A stretch of DNA of 64,000 nucleotides, taken from positions 1,022,501 through 1,086,500 of the forward strand of contig CM022678.1 of NCBI GenBank assembly GCA_012295275.1, read 5' to 3'. Below are positions 14,380 through 26,303 of this stretch, in pieces (position 1 is the stretch's first letter; each line of letters begins with the position of its first letter). Made by a program: the position numbers and the translations under genes. This DNA is from Chrysomallon squamiferum. Lineage: Eukaryota; Mollusca; Gastropoda; Neomphalida; Peltospiridae. The notes below the pieces were generated by a model. That model made no database searches. It was given only the letters and a program-made list of their open reading frames with translations, and was not told the origin of the DNA.

Positions 14380-17300
14380 TTAGTTACTATCTTTAGCTGC
14401 ATGCTCCAATAAAAAGGAAACAGTTTCATTTCTATCACAATAATGTCTGTATCTCTTAGCTATTTCAAGAGGAGTTTCACCTAGGCCATTTTTAACATTT
14501 ACATCAGCACCTTTTTCAATCAGTGCTGTCACAATTTCTACATTTCCATGTTTAGCTGCTAAGTGTAAAACAGAATTGTTATCATTGTCTGTTAAATTAG
14601 GATCAGCTCCATGTTCCAGTAAAACCAAAGCTATGACTGTCTTAGAGGGACCAGGTTTTAAAATAAAAAAAAATAATGTAAACTTAACAGCTCAAAAAGA
14701 GGAGTTTCACCTTTTCTGTTCTTAACATTTTTTTTTCATTGTATTTCAGAAAATGTAAAAAGAGGAGTTTCACCTTTTGTAATGTTCTTAAAAGAGGATT
14801 TCACCTTGCATGTTCTTAGCATTTACATCAACACCTTTTCAATCAGTGCTGTCACAATTTCTACATTTCCATGTTCAGCTGCTAAGTGTAAAACAGAATT
14901 GTTATCATTGTCTGTTAAATTAGGATCAGCTCCATGTTCCAGTAAAACAAAAAATATTTTGTAATGGGACACAGTTTCTAAAAATCAAATTTAAATTTCA
15001 GAAATGTAAAAAGAGGAGTTTCACCTTGCATGTTCCTTATATTTACATCAACACCTTTTTCAATCAGTGCTGTCACAATTTCTACATTTCCATGTTCAGC
15101 TGCTAAGTGTAAAACAGAATTGTTATCATTGTCTGTTAAATTAGGATCAGCTCCATGTTCCAGTAAAACCAAAGCTATTTTTGTCTTAGAGGACACAGGT
15201 GTTTTAAAAAAAAAAAAATTTTTTGTATTTTACAGAATGTAAAAAGAGGAGTTTCACCTTTTCATGTTCTTAACATTTACATCAACACCTTTTTCAATCA
15301 GTGCTGTCACAATTTCTACATTTCCATGTTGAGCTGCTAAATGTAAAACAGAATTGTTATCATTGTCTGTTAAATTAGGATCAGCTCCATGTTCCAGTAA
15401 AACCAAACCTATGTTTGTCTTAGAGGACACAGGTGGATCTTTATTGTATTTCAGAAATGTAAAAAGAGGAGTTTCACCTTTTCTGTTCTTAACATTTACA
15501 TCAACACCTTTTTCAATCAGTGCTGTCACAATTTCTACATTTCCATGTTTAGCTGCTAAGTGTAAAACAGAATTGTTATCATTGTCTGTTAAATTAGGAT
15601 CAGCTCCATGTTTTAGTAAAATCACAAAATATTTTGTAATTAGAGGACACAGGTGGATCGTTAAACTTAACAAATGAAAAAAAAGGAGTTTCACCTTGCA
15701 TGTTCCTTAACATTTACATCAACACCTTTTTTTCAATCAGTGCTCTCACAATTTCTACATTTCCATGTTCAGCTGCTAAATGTAAAACAGAATTGTTATC
15801 ATTGTCTGTTAAATTAGGATCAGCTCCATGTTCCAGTAAAACCAAAGCTATGTTTCTCTTAAAGGACAGAGGTGGATCTTCTAAAAAAATTTTTTGTATT
15901 TCAAAAATGTAAAAGAGGAGTTTCACCTTTTCCACCTTTTCTTAACATTTACATCAACACCTTTTTCAATCAGTGCTGTCACAATTTCTACATTTCCATG
16001 TTTAGCTGCTAAGTGTAAAACAGAATTGTTATCATTGTCTGTTAAATTAGGATCAGCTCCATGTTTTAGTAAAATCAAAAATATGTTTGTCTTAGAGGAC
16101 ACAGCTAATTTTCAAAATAAATTTATTATATTTCAGAAATGAAAAAAAAGAGGAGTTTCACCTTTTCATGTTCTTAACATTTACATCAACACCTTTTTCA
16201 ATCAGTGCTGTCACAATTTCTACATTTCCATGTTTAGCTGCTAAGTGTAAAACAGAATTGTTATCATTGTCTGTTAAATTAAGATCAGCTCCATGTTCCA
16301 GTAAAACCAAACCTGTGTTTGTGTTAGAGGTCCTAGATGGATGTTCAAAAAATGAAATTTATTGTATTTCAGAAATGTAAAAAGAGGAGTTTCACCTTTT
16401 CTGTTCTTAACATTTACATCAACACCTTTTTCAATCAGTGCTGTCACAATTTCTACATTTCCATATTTAGCTGCTAAGTGTAAAACAGAATTGTTATCAT
16501 TGTCTGTTAAATTAAGATCAGCTCCATGTTCCAGTAAAACCAAAGCTATGTTTGTCAGAGGACACAGGTCGACCTAATAAAAAAAACACATTCATTTGTA
16601 TTTCAGAAATGTAAAAAAGAGGAGTTTCACCTTCTCTGTTCTTAACATTTACATCAACACCTTTTTCAATCAGTGCTGTCACAATTTCTACATTTCCATG
16701 TTCAGCTGCTAAGTGTAAAACAGAATTGTTATCATTGTCTGTTAAATTAGGATCAGCTCCATGTTCCAGTAAAACCAAAGCTATGTTTGTCTTAGAGGAC
16801 ACAGGTGGATCTTCTAAAAAATCAAATTCATTGTATTTCAGAAATGTAAAAAGAGGAGTTTCACCTTTCATGTTCTTAACATTTACATCAACACCTTTTT
16901 CAATCAGTGCTGTCACAATTTCTACATTTCCATGTTTAGCTGCTAAGTGTAAAACAGAATTGTTATCATTGTCTCTTAAATTAGGATCAGCTCCTTGTTT
17001 TAGTAAATACAAAAATATTTTGTTGAATGACTCAAACATTTACTTTCAGTCAAAAGAGGAGTTTCACCTTTTGTTCAACATTTACATCAACACCTTTTTC
17101 AATCAGTGCTTTCACAATTTCTACATTTCCATGTTTAGCTGCTAAGTGTAAAACAGAATTGTTATCATTGTCTGTTAAATTAGGATCAGCTCCATGTTCC
17201 AGTAAAACCAAAGCTATGTTTGTCTTAGAGGACACAGGTGGATCTTGTAAAAAATGAAATTTATTGTATTTCAGAAATGTAAAAAGAGGAGTTTCACCTT

Positions 17301-17699
17301 TTCTGTTCTTAACATTTACATCAACACCTTTTTCAATCAGTGCTGTCACAATTTCTACATTTCCATGTTTAGCTGCTAAGTGTAAAACAGAATTGTTATC
17401 ATTGTCTGTTAAATTAGGATCAGCTCCATGTTTTTAGTAAAACCAAAAATATTTTGTCTTTACAGAGGACACAGGTGATGTTCTAAAAAATCAAAAAAGA
17501 GGCGTTCAAATCAAAACCTGTAAAAGAGGAGTTTCACCTTTTCATGTTCTTAACATTTACATCAACACCTTTTTCAATCAGTGCTGTCACAATTTCTACA
17601 TTTCCATGTTTAGCTGCTAAGTGTAAAGCAGAATTGTTATCATTGTCTGTTAAATTTGGATCAGCTCCATGTTCCAGTAAAACCAAAGCTATGTTTGTC
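14380..17699 (-). pseudogene. Frameshifted ankyrin array of receptor gene 1
   Basis: About 15 near-identical modules of roughly 220-240 bp lie head to tail. Each encodes about two ankyrin repeats, with the core phrases '[17 protein letters not shown]', '[20 protein letters not shown]' and 'GVDVNVKNRKGETPLF'. The module cores stay readable, but single-base length changes, mostly in poly-A/T spacer stretches, move the frame between modules, so the array no longer joins the upstream 17700-20782 frame. The last module (14628-14380) ends in a distinct C-terminal cap, 'ETPLEIAKRYRHYCDRN', and a stop, and so preserves the true 3' end of the gene. Either the array has decayed or homopolymer lengths in the assembly are wrong. 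Confidence 0.85.
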
Positions 17700-20600
17700 T
17701 TAGAGGACACAGGTGGATCTTTTTATTGTCAATTCAAAATGTAAAAAAAGAGGAGTTTCACCTTTTCTGTTCTTAACATTTACATCAACACCTTTTTCAA
17801 TCAGTGCTGTCACAATTTCTACATTTCCATGTTTAGCTGCTAAGTGTAAAGCAGAATTGTTATCATTGTCTGTTAAATTTGGATCAGCTCCATGTTCCAG
17901 TAAAACCAAAGCTATGTTTGTCTTAGAGGACACAGGTGAATCTTTATTGTATTTCAGAAATGTAAAAAGAGGAGTTTCACTTTTTCTGTTCTTAACATTT
18001 ACATCAACACCTTTTTCAATCAGTGCTTTCACAATTTCTACATTTCTATGTTCAGCTGCTAAGTGTAAAGCAGAATCACTATAATTGTGTGTTAAATGAG
18101 GATCAGCTCCTTGGTTTAGTAAATATAAAGCTATTTCTGGCCTGTGACACATCAAAGATACATGAAGAGGAGTTTTCTGTTCAATGTTAAATGCGTTTAT
18201 TTCAGCACCCGTTTTAGTTACTTCTTTCACAACATCTATGCCAATTTTAGAGGCTATGTGCAATGCTGAATTCTTGTAGTAATCTGTTATATTGGTATCA
18301 GCACCATTTTTCAGTAACAACAAAGCTACTTCCTTTCTGCGTGTCACTGCATTTGCAGCTTCATGAAGTGGAGTTTTTCCCTCACTGTTTACTGCATTGA
18401 CATCAGCATTTCTCTTTATTAGTGATTTTATCATATCTAAGTCACCACGCAGAACTGAAATGTGGAGGGGTGTGTCTGAAGGCAACAATTTGAAACTAAT
18501 TTTGACATTTTTCAACATTTGAAAAATCAACTGAATCAATTTCTGATTAACAGCTACATTCACATTAGGATCAGCTCCTTTATCAAGAAGACACTGAACA
18601 ACATCTGCACTGTTAAACATCACTGCCACTTTCAGTACTTGACTTTTCTTCCAGTTCTCATCTCCATCATTACATCTCTGCTCAATGAGAAAATTCACTG
18701 TATCAGTGGCTCCCCATACTGCTGCTGCTAAAAGTACTTTATCTCTGTTCTCATCATTTAAACAATCAGGTTTCAGTTTTACTATTTCTTTTATAACACC
18801 TGAATTACTCTGACAAGCAGCAATAATAGCAATGTGTTTAATTTTGTTTATTATATCAATGGTAACCAGTTTTTTAAAAAGATGGCTTACATCAACAACT
18901 TCAGAAGTCTTTGACTTCCCAAAATGCCATTTTCTTGAATCAAGTCTTACTTGTCTATGGAACCTAACCAATAACAGTTTAATGGCTTTTTCCTTGATTT
19001 CACTGTTGTGTTTCTCATTATTTATCAATTCAGCTAACAAACATGCAATCTGCATATTACCTGAACAGATAGAAGCATGTAAGAGATCTGAATAGTCATT
19101 CAATTTTATCTCTGTTTCACACTGTAACAGTTCTTTGAATATGGTAGCACTGTCTCTTTTTGAACAAGCAGCTACCCGCAATGTATCAAATGCTGGAATA
19201 ACACCTGATTTTAGCAACATTCTCACAACATCTTCATCACCAAACAAACAAGAAATATTCAAAAGTTCTTTTTTCAGATTTGTTAATTTCATTTTACACA
19301 CATATTCAGTGAAAAATCGTGACAATGTTCTTAATCCCTTCACAATACACTCACTTTGAACAGATGAATTTTCAGAATATGTTTTAGTGCTCAAATACAT
19401 GATAATATAACACTCTGAATAACTTTCAAGAAGACATGAAATATTGCTAAATATTTTATCAAGATTGTCTACATTTACAGGTGATATGCACAAATATTCA
19501 TGTTGCTCTTTATGTAGTTGTTGATGCAGTATTTCAGACAATTTATCATTAAAGTATTTTTTCTCTATGAGATACTTTACAAACACTTCGTCTTTTAATG
19601 ATGGATGTGAAATAATGTCTTCGGCATTGCTTGATGCCAACAAGTCAGTAAATCTCCGAGCAAGAACATCAAAGCAGGTAGGTTCCACAGTCATTGTAAT
19701 GTGACTTTTGTTAGACACTCCAGGCGTCACAACATATTCTAACAACATGGAGACAGGACACATTTCTAGCAACTCTGCTGCTTTGTTTGGAAACTCTGAT
19801 GAAAACATCAGAAACAATGAGTCAAACACTGACTGGTGAATAAATGTGTATTTATTGTCAGAACACTTCAAATAGGTACCACACATTTCATCAGCTGTTT
19901 TCTTTATATCTGTGAGACCAGTGTTTTTCAGACTCAGACAGACTTGCTCCAGCAGTCTTACTAATTTCATTATGTCACTGTCAGAGTCATTTTCAAATGG
20001 GTCCAGTAAATCAATGCTGAGAATGCCTTGTTGAAACAAGATCAGCAGTAGAACAAGGTAATTGATCTGTGAAGATTTATCATTTTTCAAATGTTCCAGT
20101 TGTTCTCTGAGATATTCTACAGGTTTGTGAAAAAACTTAACTCCTCTTTTTTGTGCGTCAGTTGAATTAACATAATATACACAGACCTGAGGAAATCCTA
20201 ACTCTGTACATGAGCAGGAAATGACAGTCTGTTTATCATGTTCATCCATTCTAACATTCTTTTGTTCGAGATACTTGTTTAGAATGTCTAGCTTCTCATC
20301 ATCACTCAGACAACATACATAGCTCTGCAGGTCAAGGAGATGATTTTCATTGAACAGATCAAATTCCTTCAGATTGGCTATAATTTCTGTAAATATTTGT
20401 TTTCTTAAAGTAATAATACATCTCACACACTTGTCTTTAACAAGACTCCACACCTCTGGAAATAGCTGTTTCCAGCACGACACAAAATCTAATACAAGAT
20501 TAGTTTTACCAAATATGTCATCAATGAGAACAATGCATGGCTTGTCTTTAGACACAGGAATGTGTTTGAAATCAGAATGATGAGTCACGATGTAAGAGTC

Positions 20601-20782
20601 TATTTTTTCTTTTTGCTCTATCTGTTTAACCATGTTCAGACCTAGAGTTGTCTTTCCTGAACCTGGACATCCTACTACAATCACAACACCATTCTTTTTC
20701 AAAAGTGTTACTCCTCTTTCTTCTGCTCTTGTTTCAACATAGACTCTCCAGTCAACTGAGTTTAACTGTGACCTGGTAGACT
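17700..20782 (-). CDS. STAND-type NTPase/ankyrin receptor, gene 1 main exon
   Basis: Likely an intracellular STAND NTPase signalling protein with a C-terminal ankyrin sensor array. The frame is open from a splice acceptor at 20783-20784, and the first residues include 'VDWRVYVETRAEERG'. Counting from the codon at 20702, the Walker A motif 'GCPGSGKTT' is at residues 11-19. The Walker B-like 'CIVLIDDIFG' is at about 56-65, and a sensor-like Arg follows in 'IITLRKQ' (about 96-102). A helical middle region runs to about residue 700. Ankyrin repeats start near residue 740 ('DTPLHISVLRGDLDMIKSL'). The frame stops at 17700, just after 'ETPLF', because spacer length differs from sister modules. There is no ATG start, since it joins the 33-bp exon at 21063-21095. 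The family resembles the animal 'novel STAND NTPase' group; I cannot assign an exact Pfam entry without a search. Confidence 0.85.
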
Positions 20783-21062
20783 CTGTATCACAACATTAAA
20801 ACAAATAATATCTATTATTAACATATTTCAAATATAATTTATAATTTAAATATAGATAATATAATTTTAACTAGTCATCAGATGTGAAGTTTTTAAAATA
20901 AAGCAGCAGATTTTTGTCATAATTTTAGTTCATCAGAATTTAATTACCATAGTATGATATCAGTTTTAGATGGTGTAAAAATAACATAATGATTATCTTC
21001 TTATAAATTAACATCTTACAGAAGTAAAAAAACAACAACAAAAAAAATAAATAAAAAAATAC

Positions 21063-21095
21063 CTTTCATATGGGATGTTTGTCCATCAGTCTTTG
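21063..21095 (-). CDS. 33-bp upstream exon of receptor gene 1
   Basis: The minus strand shows an acceptor ('attatttcag'), 33 exon bases encoding about 'KTDGQTSHMK', then a donor ('gtattttt'). Joining it to 20782 keeps the frame: the last G plus the next AG makes a Glu codon, reading on to 'STRSQLNSVDW'. The equivalent exon in gene 2 (35006-35038) has intact splice sites and only a few substitutions. Confidence 0.75.
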
Positions 21096-21099
21096 CTGA

Positions 21100-21320
21100 A
21101 ATAATATAAAAATAAAACAAGTAAGTTTATATTACTGATGATGAGTAAAAGAAAAAGATTAACGTGATCTGTACAGTTACTCTATACTTCATTCATGGAA
21201 CAGTCAACATATAACATTATTATTATATCTTTCTGATTTATTTTACTATAATTATTACTACTAGTATTAAAACTACTGCTGTTGTTTTTTCTCACTATTG
21301 TTACTTAGTTATTGTGTTCA

Positions 21321-21356
<36 letters not shown>

Positions 21357-21469
21357 GTTCTTTACTGTTTTTTCAGTAGTTGCAAGTGAAAATAATGACA
21401 TATATTGGCTTGATTAATGTATGCTGAATTCTCTTAATAAGAAAATCTAGATAAGATTGATGGCACTTA

Positions 21470-21526
<57 letters not shown>

Positions 21527-22150
21527 GGGTGGGACGTCATAAGCACATATGTCAAAAGTGCGCCAACAAAACTGCGCTGGCGTAACATTTGTTATTATTA
21601 TTGTTATTTTAATTATTATTTTACAAACATTAACAAATCATAAACTTCAAACATTTAGTTCCAAATTATAAGCACTCCTAGGTAGTCCATGACTTCAGTT
21701 TCTTCAAATTGTCCAACGAGTGTTAGGAAGGCAGCTTTGGATCTCACAGATTTGGGAAATTTTTAAATTACTGATTGGCCAGCATTAACATGTGTTATGA
21801 CATTTTCCATATGGAACTGTTCTAATCTGATTGCTTCAGGATTAAATTGTTCAATTTCACAACTTACAAGCATTATTTCTCAGATCCATATGTAGATCAT
21901 ACACTGCACACAGTATGAATAAAATGTGTCATTTGTTAGTATTATTGAATAAAACATGTATGTATGTATTGTCTATGTTTGTTTTTGAATATTGAATCAG
22001 GCAGACAAAAGAAAATATTCCATTTTATTGACTTTAAAACATGCATAAAAGTTGTACATAAAGGACAACAGAAAAAAGTGACAATTTTATAAGATCAGTT
22101 TCAAAAAACAAAGGTGAGAAAAAAAATGTCTAACTGCAGATAATAGTGTA
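21100..22150. repeat. Upstream flank of unit 1, shorter than in unit 2
   Basis: It is collinear with 35045-35880 (ATT tract 21325-21355, GT tract 21473-21522, then 'gggacgtcataagcacata'). Homology then jumps: 22070-22135 matches 36625-36690 ('acaaaggtgagaaaa...tctaactgcag'). The about 650-700 bp that hold gene 2's 87-bp exon (36359-36445) are therefore missing in unit 1. Confidence 0.7.
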
Positions 22151-22359
22151 ATAAGTCAGTGTAACGATAAACAATATAATCGTGTCACATTCAGTTTTCT
22201 GCAACGTTTAATAACTAAGACTACAATTCTATGCTGATGGTAACTACCCCTATGTATTTCTGTATTTTTCTGTTTTTTTAAGCAAGTGGAAAGATTATTT
22301 TATACTTACTATTTTTTAAATATCGATTGTCTATTTTATATTTATAATGTTATTTTCAG

Positions 22360-22564
22360 GCATTTAAACATGTACAAGAAACAGGTAGAATACTTGGCGG
22401 ATAGAATTTTACAAATAGATACAAATTTACCAAAGTTTTGTTAATTCAATATAAAATGCATTTTAAAAATAGAAAAACAGTCAATGTTATTTTTAATGAT
22501 GAAAATACCACATCTGTGGAAGATTTAAGAGAAATCACTGATTCACTGTTATATTTTATTTCAG
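22360..22564 (+). other. Possible upstream exon of the PARP fragment
   Basis: A splice-acceptor-like 'tattttcag' precedes 22360. The frame beginning 'AFKHVQETGRILG' meets a stop at 22402-22404, then reads on to 'KTVNVIFNDENTTSVEDLRE'. It looks protein-like but has no recognised domain and could be a decayed exon of the gene that follows. Confidence 0.35.
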
Positions 22565-22949
22565 AAGTATATCTCACTTTGATAAATTTGATGATATTGC
22601 CGTCTTCGAAACGAGTGGGTGGTATTACCAAGATGATCTTCCAGAACAGGAACAATTTGACAGGAAAGTCGCAGCAGATACAATAGAAGATTTAGAAGAG
22701 AAACAACTTGGGTTGAAAGTAAAAGGAGATCTAAAACAGGTATAAAGGCAAAAACAGCTTGATGTCAAAATTAATAGAGTTCCGTCTCAAAAACAGCAGA
22801 AACAACTTGATATGAAGAGGAAAGCTTATCCAGTACAAGATGCACAGAAGAAAAAACTTGGCGTGAAAGTTACAGGAGATAGAGCACGAATTTCACAGGA
22901 AGAACAATTACGTGTAAAAGTCAAAGCAAATCCACATTAAGTTTCACAG

Positions 22950-23119
22950 CAGAAACAACTTGATGTCAAAGTGAAAGCAGATCCAGCACACGTTTCTCAG
23001 CAGAAACAACTTGATGTCAAAGTCAAAGCAGATACAGTACAAGTTTCACAGCAGAAACAACTTGATGTCAAAGTCAAAGCACATCCAGCTCAACTTTCAC
23101 AGCAGAAACAACTTGATGT
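22950..23119 (+). repeat. 51-bp tandem repeat coding 17 residues, in PARP exon 1
   Basis: Copies start at 22950, 23001, 23052 and 23103 (partial). Each reads as 'QKQLDVKVKADPAHVSQ' or a close variant, and more diverged copies reach back to about 22680. It is charged, low-complexity and probably helical, a linker ahead of the first WWE. The period is exactly 17 codons, so length changes keep frame. Confidence 0.9.
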
Positions 23120-24837
23120 GAATGACAGCCTTGAAATAATGAATTACAGCAACGAGATAGAAGGTCTGCTTTGCGAGAAATGTGTATGGAGTCACTGTGT
23201 AATACATTCAAATACCCACACACAAAGATATCTACATTACCAGTGGCAGATGGAGATTTGTGACAAATGGGTCAACTTTGACATAGTGGAGAATGAGATG
23301 ATCGAGCAGAGCTTTTGTAGTCTGATGTCAGACACAGGAAATATAGAGGTGAATTAAAAACAACCAGAAGCGATAAATGAACATGGAATAAAGTATAAGT
23401 TTTAATAACAGTGACATATGATAATGCAGTTTTACTTTTGTTTCAGAGTACATCCTTGAGAAGGTATTGGCCACCAGTTCAGTCCTCCTTGGATCCTGAT
23501 CTAACCAATGTCCTAAGTTTTTCTCTTTTTGAAAACGTATGTATTCAAAATATTTTGAAAAATAATAGTACATTATGACATCTCAGAAGATTTCCTCTCT
23601 TGTTTTACGTATACTCTTTTACTATTTTTATTACTTACTACTACACAACAATATGAAAACATGTTATGGGTTAATCGTATTACAATTCTACTATTACTTT
23701 TTTGTGCCACTAATTAAAATTTACATCTATATCTATAATCTACACTCGTATATATAGACAGATATACACACATTTTTTTTCATTTTCAAAGAATTTCTCT
23801 ATTGCATTTGCCAGTAACTTCATTCCAACTGTTGTTGATTTTCACTTAATGAGAGTTTTAGTTTGTTTGGAACAGGGAGTGGTTGATGTCAAAGTTCAGC
23901 GTCTCTCAACAGCATCGTATGTCACTGGACAAGAAGACAACTTCACACAGCTCACACAGTGGTGTTGGTATTTTGAGGCAGACTCTGGAAATTGGTTGCC
24001 TTATGAACCAGTGAATATTCATTTTATTTTATTGTTGAACTGCTTTCTTCTTAAACAACTTATTTGTTTTATTTTATTTTGTATTTGTTCTATTTATTTA
24101 TTTATTTATTTCCTTAATTCAAAAAAAAATAAAATAAAATAAAATAAAATAAAATAAAACACCTACAAAAACCAATATTATACGTAACAAAGATATATAA
24201 TATTTAAAGAAATGAAAATTTATAAAACATCAATTTAAAAAAAGTAAGAAGAAAGAAAGAAAGAGATGTCTAAAATGTTAGTGTTAATACCTATAACATT
24301 GTGTTTCTAATATATTAGTATTTATCAAATAAAAATAATCACATATCTCATTCATACATAGTCAAAGAACTACACGTCATGACACACACCTGAAATTACA
24401 TTACCTATAACATATATCATATGATATATCACATTACACGTTCTATAATATTATATAAAACAGCATATTGTGTTTATTTTAGGAAAGTCTGCAATATACT
24501 CTTGAACTGAAGTACTTGGCTGGGCAACCATTTTACAACTTTGAAACAGACAAATGTCAGTATGAAATAAATTTTAGGGAGATGACCCAAACAAATTTGA
24601 ATACATTAAAACAAAGACGACTGCTGAGGAGACCTGCTTTTGTTTCCAGTGATGATGTACAGAGACAAAAAAAAACAGTGTAAATAGGAAAACATTGTAC
24701 AAGAACGATAACTTTCGATTGCGATATTTTGCACCTCATTTTTACTTATTTTATATATTTTTTTCTCCTAACGTTTTAAAACCTTGTCTGTCGTTATCGT
24801 ATATCTTAATATCATACTTCATTTTTTTTAAACTGTT

Positions 24838-24840
<3 letters not shown>

Positions 24841-24911
<71 letters not shown>
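24841..24911 (+). repeat. TC microsatellite inside a PARP intron
   Basis: 71 bases of uninterrupted TC. It lies 33 bases before the acceptor of the last PARP exon and would serve as an unusually long polypyrimidine tract. Confidence 0.95.
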
Positions 24912-24913
<2 letters not shown>

Positions 24914-25349
24914 TTACTTATTTTTATTATATAATAAAATGCAGAGTTCATCGATGTCTTTCGTTCAAGAAGTTTCCACGTTCACCAACTCTCCCAGACA
25001 ACTGGTTCCCTCTAGACTGTTACCAACCAGTAGAACTGGTGAAACTAAAACTTGATGACTTGACCGAAGACGAGGAGGTGAAAACTGTGATAAAATAATT
25101 TTTCTCTACCATGAACAAATCGGAAGTCAAATTGAAATCTTTGTTTCGCATTCAGAATCTACCCATGTGGGAAAGGTACTGTAGGTAAGAGTCCACAATT
25201 TATGACGCTGTTTACATACAATTAAATAGCCTAAATACATTATGTATACTTCAAGATATGTTTTATTTATTTATTTATCATCATCATCAACATATTTTGT
25301 TTTATCCAATCTTAGTTCAAAAATAATTTATCTATGATTTATAGTGCCT

Positions 25350-25392
25350 CAAATTATTAAAAACAAGAACAGATATACCAGATATAACAGAT

Positions 25393-25431
<39 letters not shown>

Positions 25432-25570
25432 CTATATGAAAATTAGGATCTTTACTTTTGTGTACTAGAAGATATTTTCCTAAGCTTTTTTCTTTCTTTC
25501 TTTCTATTATTATTATTACTATATATAAAGTTGTATTTTTGTATTAATAAAATGAAAAGCACTGTAACTA
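25350..25570 (+). repeat. LINE 3' tail at the left edge of receptor unit 2
   Basis: From 'attattaaaaacaagaacagatataccagat' the sequence follows unit 1 (about 11338 onward), including the TA tract and the phrase 'ggatctttacttttgtgtac'. The zinc-finger codons are cut away, so the unit junction falls within the LINE. The same tail recurs at 37472. Confidence 0.8.
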
Positions 25571-26251
25571 TTACACTAATATTACTGGAAATGACTTAAT
25601 TACACTTCAGCTGTTACTACTAGGTATGCAACAAATGGGATGTGTAACAAGTGATAGACAAACACCATTTGTTCATTTTCATCTATTAATTAAAGAAACA
25701 GTTAATTGATAGAAAAAATGTAAACTGAAGATTGAACTAAAGTTAGTTGATTCACAAAATAAAAATAGTAAAAACATTCTATCATGCAAATTAAATAAGA
25801 AAAAAAGAATCAGTGTAATTAAAAACATATACAAGTATTTGCTATTCAAACTGAATCAGCATATTCTAATGATTAAATACATAGAAGTAAGAATAAATAA
25901 ACATATTCCCAATTAATAATAATGATAATAATATAAATAAACAAATAAATATATAAATATATTTCTTTTGAAAAAAGAAAAAAGTCTTTCTCTTCTTATT
26001 CAGTGTATGAAGATAAAATAAATGTATGAAAAATATTAACTGAAAACAATAGCCAAGTATTATAAACAATACATATATCCCAAACAAAATAAATTGTATC
26101 AGTGTATTAAAAACAATACATAAACTGACACATTGCATACAGTTTATGTAATAGTGACATAAGCAGCAAAGGTTAGCACATTAGAAAATACTTTCTGTTT
26201 TGCATCACTGAAAAACAAACAAGTAAATTAAAAGTAAATCATTATAAAGCT

Positions 26252-26303
<52 letters not shown>

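Larger units (their letters stand above)
22565..25184 (+). pseudogene. Truncated PARP gene with WWE domains (five exons)
   Basis: PARPs of the WWE/PARP12-14 type transfer ADP-ribose; WWE modules bind ADP-ribose chains. Exons inferred from splice sites and matching phases: 22565-23348, 23447-23536, 23876-24010, 24483-24679 and 24945-25184. Exon 1 ends in a WWE-like 'YQWQMEICDKWVNF'. Exons 3-4 make a clear WWE ('QWCWYFEADSGNWLPYEP', then 'YEINFREMTQTNLNT' and 'LLRRPAFVS'). Exon 5 starts a PARP catalytic domain and ends 'LFRIQNLPMWERYCR', the family's conserved RIQN...W..Y motif. Stops lie in frame at 22743-22745, 22938-22940 and 25096-25098. The rest of the catalytic domain (H-Y-E region) is absent, because receptor unit 2 begins at about 25350. 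It is a truncated, probably dead copy; an intact version should exist elsewhere. Confidence 0.82.

Noticed and set aside
14782-18084. Many plus-strand open frames of 60-139 codons with '[19 protein letters not shown]'
   Set aside because: They are the antisense of the ankyrin modules and repeat with the same period. The minus frame has a recognisable domain.
17700-20702. Treating the codon at 20702 (and at 34650) as the protein start
   Set aside because: It is TTG, and the frame is open upstream to a splice acceptor that joins the 33-bp exon in phase.
22740-22760. A short intron that would remove the first stop in PARP exon 1 ('gtataa' to 'aacag')
   Set aside because: It would be under 20 bases, too short for splicing, and another in-frame stop follows at 22938.
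24695-24934. Open frame with a long Ser-Leu repeat (and the matching one at 62954-63139)
   Set aside because: Translations of the TC and GA tracts; the first lies in an intron of the PARP fragment.
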